64,000 nt of DNA from Fimbriiglobus sp. (GCA_022841795.1 JALHQU010000009.1:1-64000); one strand, 5' to 3'; shown: positions 25,919-34,719, numbered from the stretch's first letter. Numbers and translations: made by a program. The notes: generated by a model not told the origin, from the sequence alone.

Positions 25919-26506
25919 TCAATGTTCGTGAGGGGCTTTCGGGGCGGGCTTCTCCACGCCCCCCGGTTGGCCGCCCGGCTCGGGTTTCGGCGGCATCACG
26001 GGTTCCCCGTGACCGTGCCCGCCGCGCAACTCCGGGGCCAGGAGTTGGGGATCGACTCCGGCCCCGCCGCGATAGACGATGCGCCCGCCGAGGAACCCAC
26101 CGGCGGCGATCAAGGCGGCAGCCAAGAGGCCGGCAATGCGTACCCCCGTGCCAGATCCCGCGGGCCGCCGCCGGAGGAAGAAGACCGCGGCGAACAGGAC
26201 AATCGCGACGGCGTTCAGCCCCAGATGCCAGTACATCTGGTCGTGCGCCATTGAGGTGTGCGCCCGGACTGTGAAGAACGCGAGCAACCCTGTCGCCACG
26301 GCTACGAGCCCCGTTACAACGCCCGCCCCCATCAGCGCCGTAGCCGTTCGGGCGAGGTCTGTCCGCCCTCGCCGCCATGCGTACAGGTCGAGAGCCACCG
26401 CCCCGAGCAGAAACGCGATCGGGAAATGCACCGTGGCCGGGTGAAACTCCCAAGGTGGGAACATTCCGCCTGACGGATCAGCCCCCGCGTCTGCCAACAG
26501 AACCAT
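25919..26506 (-). CDS. DUF2231-type membrane protein
   Basis: A 195-residue inner-membrane protein with four to five transmembrane helices. It contains the DUF2231 hallmark WEFHPATVHFPIAFLLGA, with a His in the first helix, and a second membrane His in MYWHLGLNAVAIVLF. The C-terminal tail is His/Gly/Pro-rich (GGHGHGEP). Such proteins occur in redox and metal operons, but no reaction is known. The ATG at 26506 is used because the preceding 32 codons show no membrane pattern. A weak sigma-54-like match lies about 100 bases upstream. Confidence 0.7.
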   Translation of the reverse strand: MVLLADAGADPSGGMFPPWEFHPATVHFPIAFLLGAVALDLYAWRRGRTDLARTATALMGAGVVTGLVAVATGLLAFFTVRAHTSMAHDQMYWHLGLNAVAIVLFAAVFFLRRRPAGSGTGVRIAGLLAAALIAAGGFLGGRIVYRGGAGVDPQLLAPELRGGHGHGEPVMPPKPEPGGQPGGVEKPAPKAPHEH

Positions 26507-26763
26507 GGGACTCTCGGTTATGGAAGAGATTCGAGGGGCAGACCGGAGCAGACCTGTTGCGATGCCGGGATCATCTGTCGGCCAAATACAACTAGACAGC
26601 ACATCTGATGCCAGCTTCTGGTAGGGTAATTGGCGGATACAGACCCGTCCGGACTACCCTCACTTCATTTCGTTCACTCGAATCGGGCGGCGGCGGGTCA
26701 ATCCTTGCGGTTGCCGATCTCGCGAAATCGATGACCTCCGCAGCCGATCTCACACCTCAAACG

Positions 26764-27327
26764 TCACTTCTTGTCGAGCCCCCGTTTAACGGTGTCGCCG
26801 ATCAGCAAGACTGTGGGGTACAAGACCTCTGCTTCTTCCTGAATGTGTAAGGTCAGCTTCTCGACGAAGCGCACGTAGTCCGCCTTCCCCTCTTCTTTGG
26901 CCGCTTCCCCGAGCTTTTTGAGCCCCGCCAGGAGTTCGCTGTGTTCGCGGTGAATCTGCGGTAAGCCGTCCCTCAACTTCTCGGCGATCTTGACCGCCTC
27001 GCGCATCTCGGGCGTCACCTTTCCCTCGGCGAGCCAGGGTAACAGTCCGAGCGGCGGGAACACATCCTTTGCCTTGGCAAAATGGGCGACCCCGAGCTTC
27101 TCGATCGCTCGGGCTGCATCTCCGACCTTGCCGCCCTCCTTCGTGGCATTGACGAACTCGGCGTGAAAGGCTTCGTGCCGCTTCTGCAGGGAGTCGGGAA
27201 CCTTCAGATCCGGCGACTTGTCTTTGCACTCACTCTTCGGTATCGGGGTGTCGCCCGCCCGGACTGACGAATCCGCTGCGACGGCAGAAAGGATGGCCAA
27301 CACGGCGAAAACGAAGCATTTCGGCAT
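26764..27327 (-). CDS. Exported hemerythrin-like domain protein
   Basis: A 187-residue protein with a signal peptide (MPKCFVFAVLAILSAVAADSSVRAG) and an all-helical domain with hemerythrin-like metal ligands: RHEAFHAEF, HREHSELLAGL and HIQEEAEVLYP. The HHE family binds a di-iron centre that reacts with oxygen or reactive species. An in-frame ATG ten codons earlier (27357) has an equally good site; 27327 is preferred because it gives a normal signal peptide. Last gene of the long minus-strand redox series. Confidence 0.75.
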   Translation of the reverse strand: MPKCFVFAVLAILSAVAADSSVRAGDTPIPKSECKDKSPDLKVPDSLQKRHEAFHAEFVNATKEGGKVGDAARAIEKLGVAHFAKAKDVFPPLGLLPWLAEGKVTPEMREAVKIAEKLRDGLPQIHREHSELLAGLKKLGEAAKEEGKADYVRFVEKLTLHIQEEAEVLYPTVLLIGDTVKRGLDKK

Positions 27328-27391
27328 GGCAGATACTCCCGTTACTGATGTGTTCATGGTGATGTTCCTCTACGAGGACTAATGCCCGGGA

Positions 27392-28708
27392 TCACTTCAG
27401 CCATCCTGTCCTTTTTGCGTCCAACCAGCCCCCGGTAAAACCGGCCCGGACCAGGCCCGCAACCAGGTAAGGACAGCGACGCATCAAGCTCCAGATGAGT
27501 CCCGACCGGTGGTTCTCGACCATCAGCACGATTGGCCCCTGGTTGAGCCCGTAATTCCACGGGGACACCCAACCGGCCGCGCCGGCCGCACCGGGGAACG
27601 TCGGGTTGAAGCTGGCCGCGAGACCATAGGAACAGCAGGTCGGCCCGACACCGAGCCGGAACATGTGCTCGATCGTCGGCAGTACGATCTCCGGGGCGAA
27701 AGGCAGCGAAGCAACCGCAGCCCACGGGGCGATGGTCCCGTCGTCCGGGCCGAACGGGGCGCCCCGCTCCAGGTAGTCATAAAAGGTGCGGTCGATGCCC
27801 TCGATACGGAGCGTAGCCGGACCGGGGCCGTCGCACGCCGTCAGCCCCCAGCAGCAATCGCAGTGGTGGCTGAACTGGAGGGGGTTCCGGATCGCGTATT
27901 GTTGATGCACGAGGGTCGCCCGGCGGCTATTCTCGAAGTAATCGATGCCGCGGGTCCGCATGAAGTCGTCTTGAATTCCGCGGAAATCGACCCAGATTTG
28001 CGAGAACTGGTGGACGAAGAGCGGGCCGGCGTACACAAACTCGTAACCGTAGATATTCTTCCAACTGTAGGTGGAGGTGTACGCTGTGTAGCTCTCCACA
28101 GACAAAGGGTGCGTCGGAGAGCCAAGGCCTAAGAGATAGAGGATTGTGGCCTCATCATATCCCCGCCACCGATACGGCAGGAACCCGCTCTCCGGCTTCC
28201 ACCCATGTGTGACCGTGGCCTCCCCATTCTGGGCCCACTGCCAGTCGGTGCGGCGGTAGAGCGCATCCGTCAGTTCGCGCACCTCACGCTCTTCGGCCAC
28301 ATCCCGATCGAAGTACGAGGAGGCGGTCAGCACCCCTGCGAGCAGGAGGCCCGTGTCGATGGTGGACAGTTCACAGTCCCCGGCGCGCCGTCCGGTGTCC
28401 ATGTCTAGGAAGTGATAGTAGAACCCCTTGTAGCCGGTGGCGTTCGGCTCGGATCCCTGGGGGCTGTTCCAGAAGAACCGCAAGGTCGCCAGCACCCGCG
28501 CCACCGCCTCGGTACGCATCAGGAGCCCGCGCTCGACGCCGACCGGGTAGGCCGCCAGCGCCAGCCCAACGGCGGCGATGCTGGAGGGGAAGCCTGGACG
28601 CGTGCAATCCTTCACCAATCCATTCGCGGGGTTCGCCTCGTTCACGAAGTAAGCGAACGCGTCCCGCTGTAGCGAGTCCAGCGTATCGTCGTATAAAATC
28701 GGAGTCAT
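27392..28708 (-). CDS. Glucoamylase-family glycoside hydrolase (PF10091-like)
   Basis: A 438-residue protein with (alpha/alpha)-barrel features: YDDTLDSLQRDAFAYFV at the start, then DCELSTIDTGLLLAGVL, GWKPESGFLPYRWRGYDEATILYLLGLGSPTHPL and the C-terminal NYGLNQGPIVLMVENHRSG. These match the COG5368 glucoamylase family, which cleaves glucose or other glucans. There is no signal peptide, so it is probably cytosolic. The ATG at 28708 has GGAGG eight bases upstream. It lies 36 bases after the glucose-6-phosphate dehydrogenase gene, which suggests use of stored glucan. Confidence 0.82.
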   Translation of the reverse strand: MTPILYDDTLDSLQRDAFAYFVNEANPANGLVKDCTRPGFPSSIAAVGLALAAYPVGVERGLLMRTEAVARVLATLRFFWNSPQGSEPNATGYKGFYYHFLDMDTGRRAGDCELSTIDTGLLLAGVLTASSYFDRDVAEEREVRELTDALYRRTDWQWAQNGEATVTHGWKPESGFLPYRWRGYDEATILYLLGLGSPTHPLSVESYTAYTSTYSWKNIYGYEFVYAGPLFVHQFSQIWVDFRGIQDDFMRTRGIDYFENSRRATLVHQQYAIRNPLQFSHHCDCCWGLTACDGPGPATLRIEGIDRTFYDYLERGAPFGPDDGTIAPWAAVASLPFAPEIVLPTIEHMFRLGVGPTCCSYGLAASFNPTFPGAAGAAGWVSPWNYGLNQGPIVLMVENHRSGLIWSLMRRCPYLVAGLVRAGFTGGWLDAKRTGWLK

Positions 28709-28744
28709 GGCAGCCGCCTCCAAAACTATCGGATTCTTGGGATT

Positions 28745-30376
28745 TTACGGGGACTGGTGCCATTCCCGCTCGCACCCGCTCAGGAGCCGGTCCGCCTCGA
28801 CAGGCCCCCAGCTACCGGCCGCGTAATTGGGGAAAGGCGGTGCAGGCTGCCGCTCCCACGCCTCCAGGATCGGTGTCACGAATTCCCAAGCCGCCGTCAC
28901 CTCGTCCGACCGCAGGAACAAGGTGGGGTCGCCGCGGATGGCGTCAAGGAGCAACCGCTCGTAGGCTTCCGGGACCGGCTTGTCGAACGACTCGGCGTAG
29001 CCGAACTCCATACGCACCGGCCCGAGGGCAAGCCGCATGCCCGGCCGCTTCGCCGCGAATGACAGGCTGATCCCCTCATCCGGCTGAATCCGGAATGCCA
29101 GCGTGTTCGGCTGCACCCCTGCGTTGCAGCACTCGCAAGTTGCCCCGCAGTCGCACCCCCGATCGCACAGTCCACCGCCCCGAACCGGGGCCGTGAACAG
29201 CCCGGTCGGTGCCCGCTTGAACTCGACTGCCACCTCGGTCACCCGCCGTGGTAGCCGCTTCCCGGCCCGGAGCAGGAACGGTACCCCGGCCCACCGCCAG
29301 TTGTCCACTTCGGCCCGCAGCGCCACGAACGTCTCGGTCGCGGAGTTGACCGCGACCCCTTCCTCGTCCCGGAATCCCCGGTGGTCCTGGCCGTCGATCA
29401 GCATGGGGCCGTATTGCCCTCGGATCACCCGGCGGGGAACGTCGGCGTCCCGGAGCGGAACGAGACTCCGCAGCACCTTCACTTTCTCTGCCCGAACGTC
29501 GTCGGCCCCGAGTGACGCGGGCGGCTCCATTGCAACCAAGGCGAGGAGTTGAAGGAGGTGGTTCTGCACCACGTCCCGCAGGGCACCGGTCCGGTCGTAC
29601 CAAGCCCCCCGCCGCCCGGTCATCCCGTCGACCTCCGCCATCGTGATCTGGATGTGGTCGATATATCGGCGGTTGAAAAGCGGCTCGAAGATGCCGTTGC
29701 CGAAGCGGAAGGCCAACAGGTTCTGGACGGTCTCCTTGCCCAGGTAGTGGTCGATCCGGAAGATCTGCTCCTCGCCGAGAAACCGACGGAGGTGACGGTC
29801 GAGGGTCAGGGCCGATGCGAGATCCCGGCCGAACGGCTTCTCCACCACCACGCGAGTCCACGGTTGCCCGGCGGCTGGCGTGAGCAGTCCGGCCCCCGCC
29901 AGTTGCTCGACGATGGACGGAAAATGATCCGGGTCGGTGGCCAGATAGTACAACCGGTTCCCGGGGTTGCCCGATCCGGCTTCGACCTCTCCGAGCCTCC
30001 GGGCGAGATCGGCATACCCCTCCGCCGCACTGAAATCCGCCCGGTGGTAGTAGACAGAACCGGCGAACCGATCCCAATCTGCCGCGACCTCGACTCCCGC
30101 CAGGGAGTGGGCTGCGTCCCGCAGGTCGGCCCGGAACCGGGCGTCGTCTTTGTCCCGCCGGCCGACACCAAGGACCGCGAACGGGGCGGTGAAGAACCCA
30201 CCCTTCCACAATCGGAACAAGGCTGGGACGAGTTTACGGGCGGTCAGGTCGCCGGTCGCTCCGAACACAACGGCCGTGAACGGCGCGGTGACCCGTACCG
30301 GGGGCAACCCCATTCCGCCGAGGCCCGTCGCGAGGGTGTGGCTGGGCACATTGTTTTCGTTCAGTGCGGTAGTCAT
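28745..30376 (-). CDS. zwf: Glucose-6-phosphate dehydrogenase with Cys-rich insert
   Basis: A 543-residue cytosolic enzyme that oxidises glucose 6-phosphate and reduces NAD(P)+. The nucleotide site is TAVVFGATGDLTARKLVPAL, the catalytic segment RIDHYLGKETVQNLLAFRFGN is intact, and the C-terminal RIQPDEG motif is present. It is somewhat longer than the usual 480-510 residues. A 24-residue insertion at about 399-422 carries six cysteines (CxxxCxC, then CxCC) just before the RIQPDEG strand, which is not seen in ordinary members. It lies 55 bases after the multihaem cytochrome gene and could supply reductant to the reductase upstream. Confidence 0.93.
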   Translation of the reverse strand: MTTALNENNVPSHTLATGLGGMGLPPVRVTAPFTAVVFGATGDLTARKLVPALFRLWKGGFFTAPFAVLGVGRRDKDDARFRADLRDAAHSLAGVEVAADWDRFAGSVYYHRADFSAAEGYADLARRLGEVEAGSGNPGNRLYYLATDPDHFPSIVEQLAGAGLLTPAAGQPWTRVVVEKPFGRDLASALTLDRHLRRFLGEEQIFRIDHYLGKETVQNLLAFRFGNGIFEPLFNRRYIDHIQITMAEVDGMTGRRGAWYDRTGALRDVVQNHLLQLLALVAMEPPASLGADDVRAEKVKVLRSLVPLRDADVPRRVIRGQYGPMLIDGQDHRGFRDEEGVAVNSATETFVALRAEVDNWRWAGVPFLLRAGKRLPRRVTEVAVEFKRAPTGLFTAPVRGGGLCDRGCDCGATCECCNAGVQPNTLAFRIQPDEGISLSFAAKRPGMRLALGPVRMEFGYAESFDKPVPEAYERLLLDAIRGDPTLFLRSDEVTAAWEFVTPILEAWERQPAPPFPNYAAGSWGPVEADRLLSGCEREWHQSP

Positions 30377-30431
30377 GGTGTGCCCCTGATCCCGGACGGT
30401 TACTTTGAGCCGAGGGACTTCCCCTGGTTGT

Positions 30432-31250
30432 TCAGTGGTGCTTGTAAAGACCTACGCCTTTGATGTCGGTCCACGCCGTCGTTTGATTGCACTGGTAACA
30501 TTGATCGACCGTGGCCTTCGGCTTACCCGCCACCTTGGCCGAGATCATTTGGAAGTGCATCATGTAATGGCTCGGCGGTGCCTGATGGCATTGGACGCAG
30601 TCCATGGACTTCGCCGGCGGGTGCCGGAACTCGGGGATCGTCCATTTCATCGTCGAATGGCATTGCGCACAGTCTTGGCCGAAGAGCTTGGCGTGCCGAT
30701 CCTTGGTGGAATGGCAAGACGCGCAATTCAAGACCGCCTCTCGCGGGGTGAGGCTCGAATGGCCTTCCGATCCGTGCCCCGCGGGCTGGTGCTTGCCGAT
30801 CCAGTCGAGGAGGTCTTTCCGCATCCGTTCGTTTTCACCACCCGGTGTGGGGTCGGCTTTCAGTTGGCGGAAGCCGATTTCGGCGAGCGCCCCGTGCTCC
30901 ATGTCGGTCGGGCGGCGATCGATTCCCCGGTGCTCGCGGTGGCACTCGACGCAACTGCTCACGTTGGCGTGAAACGCCGTCGGCTGGCGCTTCAGCAACG
31001 ACTCATCGTTGGCGTGGCAGGCGATGCAACTGCTCGCTTCGACGCCCTTGCCGGCCGTGTGGCAGGCCGCGCAGTTGTGTTCCAGGAACGCGTGCGACTT
31101 GGACAGATCGCCGGGTCGGGCCATCCGTTCCCAGGCCGCTTCGCTCAATATGCCGGATCGCTCCCCACCAGAATGACTCCCCAGGAAGTAATACCCGCCG
31201 AACACCGCCACGATGATCATTGCCGCAACGGCGACGTGCCAGAGTTTCAT
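30432..31250 (-). CDS. Multihaem c-type cytochrome (six CxxCH plus one CxxCN)
   Basis: A 272-residue protein with a single N-terminal membrane anchor (LWHVAVAAMIIVAVFGGYYFLG) and a periplasmic domain. Six canonical haem-attachment motifs appear in order: CAACH, CIACH, CVECH, CASCH, CAQCH and CVQCH. A seventh, CYQCN, has Asn in place of His, so haem binding there is doubtful. It resembles NapC/NrfH- or c7-type electron carriers. The ATG overlaps the stop of the cytochrome b-like gene by four bases, which implies coupling. It probably carries electrons from that protein to a periplasmic acceptor. Confidence 0.88.
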   Translation of the reverse strand: MKLWHVAVAAMIIVAVFGGYYFLGSHSGGERSGILSEAAWERMARPGDLSKSHAFLEHNCAACHTAGKGVEASSCIACHANDESLLKRQPTAFHANVSSCVECHREHRGIDRRPTDMEHGALAEIGFRQLKADPTPGGENERMRKDLLDWIGKHQPAGHGSEGHSSLTPREAVLNCASCHSTKDRHAKLFGQDCAQCHSTMKWTIPEFRHPPAKSMDCVQCHQAPPSHYMMHFQMISAKVAGKPKATVDQCYQCNQTTAWTDIKGVGLYKHH

Positions 31251-31990
31251 GAGAACCACCTCAGCCCGAAGTGAATGCTCGCCCAGACGTGCAACCCGAG
31301 CAGCACGTAAAGGATCACGGAAAGGACGAGGTGGAGCATCAGCCACCGGCCGCACCAGCGCTTGACGAGCTCGTGCGTGCGGACCGCGTACTCCAGGTCC
31401 GCCACGGATTCGGCACACCGGGTGACTTCGCCGGCCGGGCCGCCGGAGGAGAGATCGAGTCCCAGTGACGCCAGGCCGGCCACCAGGACGGGCGACTTCG
31501 GAAGGCCCCTCATTTCGGCCGGGGAGTTCTCCATCACCCCCCACGCACTGTCCAGATCGCCCCGGGCGGTCTGCAACAGCAGCAACTTGTCCTTGATTTC
31601 CTGGTTGACATAACTGAGCAGGTAGCGGCCGATAAACCCGCTCACGACGACGAGCAGCATCACGGTCGTCAGCGCGATTCCCAGCGGGCTGTCGAACTTG
31701 TGGCCGGTGTGAATGATGCCCAGCAGCGGGCCGAGGATGCCCGTGTAGACGTGCAACGTCATCCACGTCTGCAACGAAACGTGCGGCGTGATCCGCGCGC
31801 CGAGGAAGGGGATGCGCTTGACGGTCGGGTACGCGAGCGGAACGAGCATGAGCACGGCCCCCGCGATCCCGAACGCCGCCCCGACCCCGCTGCCCGCGAA
31901 GCGGGGCGAACTGTGGACGAGGAAGCCGAGCCAGGCGAAGATCAGGACGCCGAAGACGCCGGCGGCAACGATGCGATCGCGTTCTTTCAT
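31247..31990 (-). CDS. Cytochrome b-like membrane protein
   Basis: A 247-residue protein with about five transmembrane helices. Histidines placed to bind haem b are visible in MTLHVYTGILGPLLGIIHTGHKF and in LMLHLVLSVILYVLLGLHVWASIHF. The middle holds a soluble loop of about 80 residues. This resembles the membrane subunits of ferric-reductase or formate-dehydrogenase gamma type. It sits two bases after the FAD/2Fe-2S reductase gene and overlaps the cytochrome c gene, so electron transfer from the cytosolic reductase to the periplasmic cytochrome is likely. Confidence 0.78.
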   Translation of the reverse strand: MKERDRIVAAGVFGVLIFAWLGFLVHSSPRFAGSGVGAAFGIAGAVLMLVPLAYPTVKRIPFLGARITPHVSLQTWMTLHVYTGILGPLLGIIHTGHKFDSPLGIALTTVMLLVVVSGFIGRYLLSYVNQEIKDKLLLLQTARGDLDSAWGVMENSPAEMRGLPKSPVLVAGLASLGLDLSSGGPAGEVTRCAESVADLEYAVRTHELVKRWCGRWLMLHLVLSVILYVLLGLHVWASIHFGLRWFS

Positions 31991-31992
31991 GG

Positions 31993-33135
31993 CTACGCCT
32001 CCACCGCGATGTCGCCCTTCGGCTTCGCCTGGCAGGCCAGAATGATGCCGTTGGTCTTGTCCTCGGGCGTCAGCGAATCCTCGACCGCCATCGTGACCTC
32101 GCCGGATGTCATCTTCACCTTGCACACGCCGCAGGTGCCGATCCGGCACGAGAATTCGATGCCGATGCCGAGTTCCTCGGAAAGTTCGAGAACGGTCTGG
32201 TCGGTGTGAATCTTTGCCGACTTGTTGTTTGTCGAGAACGTAACCTGCGGACCCGCGGCCGTGGCCGTCGGTTTCAGAGACGTTCCGGCGGCGGCCGGGG
32301 CGGGCTTGACGGCACCGAATTGTTCGGTTTTCAGGTTGTCCGGGGGAACGCCGAGTTCGGCGAGGATGGCCTTGGTCGCTTCCATCATCGACACCGGCCC
32401 GCACAGGTGGATTCGCCGCGACGCCAGATCGGGTATCAGCCGCGTAAGCAGTTCCTTGGTGATGTGTCCGCGGGGGCCGTTCCAATCCGTCCCTTCGGCC
32501 CTGGTCATCGTGACCGCGACACGTAACTTCGGATTCCGGCGCTGGAGGGCGGCGACTTCGCCCCCCAGGATGTAGTCGGCCGGGGTGCGGCACGTGTAGA
32601 CGAAGAAGATGTCTCCGGGCCAGGACCGCTCGGTGAGGTACCGGCTGATGCTCACCATTGGCGTGATGCCGACGCCGGCCGAGAGGAGGACGACGCTGTC
32701 CGCCTCCGTCCCGTCGAAAGTAAACCTCCCGACCGGGCCGGCGGCTTCGACCTGGTTGCCCACCTTGAGCAGATCGACGATGTGGCGGGACACCGCGCCC
32801 CGCGGCTCGCGCTTCACGGTCAGATCGACGTACTCCCGGTGCGTCGGGGAGGACGAGATGGAGTAGGAGCGGTTCATCCGCGCTCCGCCGATCGAGAACG
32901 CCACGTTGAGAAACTGGCCGGGCACGAACGTGAATGGGAGCAGGAGGTCGCCGGACGGGGGCAGAAGGCGGAATGTTTTGACGCTCGGGGTTTCCGCCAG
33001 GATGCTCCCCACGCGAAGGTATCCGCGCCAATTCGCGGCCACGGGCGGTGCGGAGGCGGCATCCGCACCGGCAGGCCGTGCGGCTTTGTCGTCGGCCGCG
33101 GGCGGTGCAGTTTGTTGGGCCGGCAGAGGGCTCAT
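31993..33135 (-). CDS. FNR-type reductase with C-terminal 2Fe-2S ferredoxin domain
   Basis: A 380-residue oxidoreductase with an FAD-binding barrel (RMNRSYSISSSPTHREY), an NAD(P)-binding fold (SVVLLSAGVGITPMVSISRYL and CGPVSMMEATKAIL) and a plant-type 2Fe-2S domain with CRIGTCGVC and a later Cys (CX4CX2C...C). It takes electrons from NAD(P)H and passes them one at a time to a partner. The N-terminal 35 residues are Ala/Pro-rich. It lies two bases after the Met-rich membrane gene and two before the cytochrome b-like gene. That membrane protein is the natural partner. Confidence 0.88.
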   Translation of the reverse strand: MSPLPAQQTAPPAADDKAARPAGADAASAPPVAANWRGYLRVGSILAETPSVKTFRLLPPSGDLLLPFTFVPGQFLNVAFSIGGARMNRSYSISSSPTHREYVDLTVKREPRGAVSRHIVDLLKVGNQVEAAGPVGRFTFDGTEADSVVLLSAGVGITPMVSISRYLTERSWPGDIFFVYTCRTPADYILGGEVAALQRRNPKLRVAVTMTRAEGTDWNGPRGHITKELLTRLIPDLASRRIHLCGPVSMMEATKAILAELGVPPDNLKTEQFGAVKPAPAAAGTSLKPTATAAGPQVTFSTNNKSAKIHTDQTVLELSEELGIGIEFSCRIGTCGVCKVKMTSGEVTMAVEDSLTPEDKTNGIILACQAKPKGDIAVEA

Positions 33136-33137
33136 GT

Positions 33138-34058
33138 TTACGTCCCCTCGGCGGCCGGCGAGGCGGCCTTAGCATCCGTCGCAGGCGGCGGGGTCTTTCC
33201 CCCAGGCGGTGCGGACGGGCCGGCCGATCCTACGAGCGGTGGTGCCGAGCCGGGAGGAGGCGATCCCTTGTCGGCCTCGATCCGCCCGAACAGGGCCGCC
33301 GCGCGGCGCATCTTGGCGAAGTACATGGCGACCATCGCCAGCGCGAACGCGACGAGCAGGATCATCGTGAAGAGGTGAAACAGTGAGACGCCGGGGCGAC
33401 CGCTGCGGGCTTCCACACCCTGCGGCGGTTGAAGGTTCATTTCCCCCTTGAACCATTGCAGGGCGACCTGGCGAGGCGGCTTGCCCTCGGCCAAGGCGCG
33501 TCGGGCGGCCAAGCCGCTCTCGAACCGCGCGACGGCTTCGCGCACCTGACCGGTGGCGTCCTGCATGGCCGCGTAATCCTCGATTTCCGTCGCCGCGGCC
33601 AGCTTTTCCAGTCCCTCGGACAGAAGGGCTACCCCCGAGCGCATGCGCTCGTCCGCCTGAGTCCGGACTTGCTCCCGCTGTTCGGTCGTCAGGTCTGGCA
33701 AACTCATCAGCGAAGGGTACAGGTCTTTGGGCGGTGGGACTCCCATCTTTTTCATCATGCCGTCCATCATGCCTTCCATGCCCCCGCCCATCATGCCGCC
33801 ACCGCCCTTGTCGGCGTCCTTCCCGGCCCCGCCACCCATGCCGGCCATCCCGGCGTCCTTCGCGGGTCCGCCGCCCATCGCGGCATCCTTCCCGGCCACT
33901 GGCATGGCGGGATCACCCCCCTTGGGGTGGTGCTTCGCGTGTTCGTCCGGAGACTGGCCGTAACCCGGAAGAGTCAACGCCAGTCCGACCGCAACGGCGA
34001 ACGCGGCGAGCCCGACGAGCCGGCGCGGAATTTTATGGGAGGGAGTCGGAAGGCTCAT
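33138..34058 (-). CDS. Exported Met/Gly-rich protein with C-terminal membrane helix
   Basis: A 306-residue protein. A signal peptide ends near LPGYGQSP, then a His/Met/Gly-rich region follows (MAGMGGGAGKDADKGGGGMM), a helical CpxP/CnrX-like segment with LTTEQREQVRTQADERM, one transmembrane helix at about residues 240-262 (FTMILLVAFALAMVAMYFA) and a Pro-rich cytosolic tail. Methionine clusters of this kind bind Cu(I). It is two bases from both its neighbours in the redox operon. It may link metal sensing or storage to the redox chain; the function is not known. Confidence 0.7.
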   Translation of the reverse strand: MSLPTPSHKIPRRLVGLAAFAVAVGLALTLPGYGQSPDEHAKHHPKGGDPAMPVAGKDAAMGGGPAKDAGMAGMGGGAGKDADKGGGGMMGGGMEGMMDGMMKKMGVPPPKDLYPSLMSLPDLTTEQREQVRTQADERMRSGVALLSEGLEKLAAATEIEDYAAMQDATGQVREAVARFESGLAARRALAEGKPPRQVALQWFKGEMNLQPPQGVEARSGRPGVSLFHLFTMILLVAFALAMVAMYFAKMRRAAALFGRIEADKGSPPPGSAPPLVGSAGPSAPPGGKTPPPATDAKAASPAAEGT

Positions 34059-34060
34059 GT

Positions 34061-34417
34061 TCACGTCACCTCGACGAACCGGTTCATGGTGCCGGACGAG
34101 TTGGGCACGCACTTCGGGCAGCCGTGGTAGGCCGTCTCGCACCCCGGCTCGCAGCACCACTCGCCATCGACCACGAACTTGTACTCGTGCCGGCCCGACG
34201 GAAGGGCCACGCCGACATCCCAGTTGCCCTCGGCGGCCGAGTTCATCGGTGTCACCTTCGGATCCCAGTCGTTGAACGTTCCCGCGAGGAAAACTTCGCG
34301 GGCTGCCGGGGCGTGGCACATGAAACTTGTTGCCGCCGGCCCTTGAGGCAGAGCGGCTTTGGCAGATGCCGCAGGGGGCGAGGCCGGCGGTCTCGCCTGT
34401 TGAAGTGTGCTTGCCAT
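34061..34417 (-). CDS. CBM48/glycogen-binding-domain protein
   Basis: A 118-residue protein consisting of an Ala/Pro-rich start and an early-set domain: EVFLAGTFNDWDPKVTPM, then PSGRHEYKFVVDGEWCCEPGCETAY. The WD and EYKFVVDG elements are those of CBM48/AMPK-type glycogen-binding modules. Three Cys in the C-terminal stretch (GCPKC among them) are unusual for this family and may bind metal. There is no signal peptide. It is the first gene of the tightly spaced redox series, two bases from the next gene. The start at 34417 has an AAGGA site. Confidence 0.75.
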   Translation of the reverse strand: MASTLQQARPPASPPAASAKAALPQGPAATSFMCHAPAAREVFLAGTFNDWDPKVTPMNSAAEGNWDVGVALPSGRHEYKFVVDGEWCCEPGCETAYHGCPKCVPNSSGTMNRFVEVT

Positions 34418-34587
34418 GGCGTAAGTCCTTTTCTGTCGGGGGAAGATCGCCACCAGTTGCCGATAACGGTGGCGGAAGGCAATGCTCCGCAGGATGGGAG
34501 GAAAGAGGACGGCGGACGCCGGTCGTGCAAACCGGCCGCCGGTTGCTCGGGAGAACTTCCGCCCGCGGTGGCCGAGGTCATGGGGAG

Positions 34588-34719
34588 TTAGTGGTGCGGT
34601 TGGCAGCCGGTCACGCCGAGGACGGCGAAGAGGAGTGCCAACGTCATAAGCGCCAGCCACCTCCATTTCGACTGCCGAACGGTGCCGATGCTCCCTAGGA
34701 TGATCCGTTTCGCTTTCAT
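34588..34719 (-). CDS. Very small membrane or lipoprotein-like peptide
   Basis: A 43-residue peptide: a basic N-terminus (MKAKRIILGSIGTVRQSKWR), one hydrophobic helix and the ending GVTGCQPHH. The lipobox-like GVTGC would leave only five residues after processing, which is unusual; the terminal C-Q-P-H-H could hold a metal. The ribosome site is modest, so the call is tentative. Confidence 0.4.
   Translation of the reverse strand: MKAKRIILGSIGTVRQSKWRWLALMTLALLFAVLGVTGCQPHH

Noticed and set aside
26598-26615. Weak sigma-54-like match upstream of the DUF2231-type gene
   Set aside because: The -24 is TGGCAT and the -12 is GTGC, both with mismatches; not strong enough to list as a promoter.
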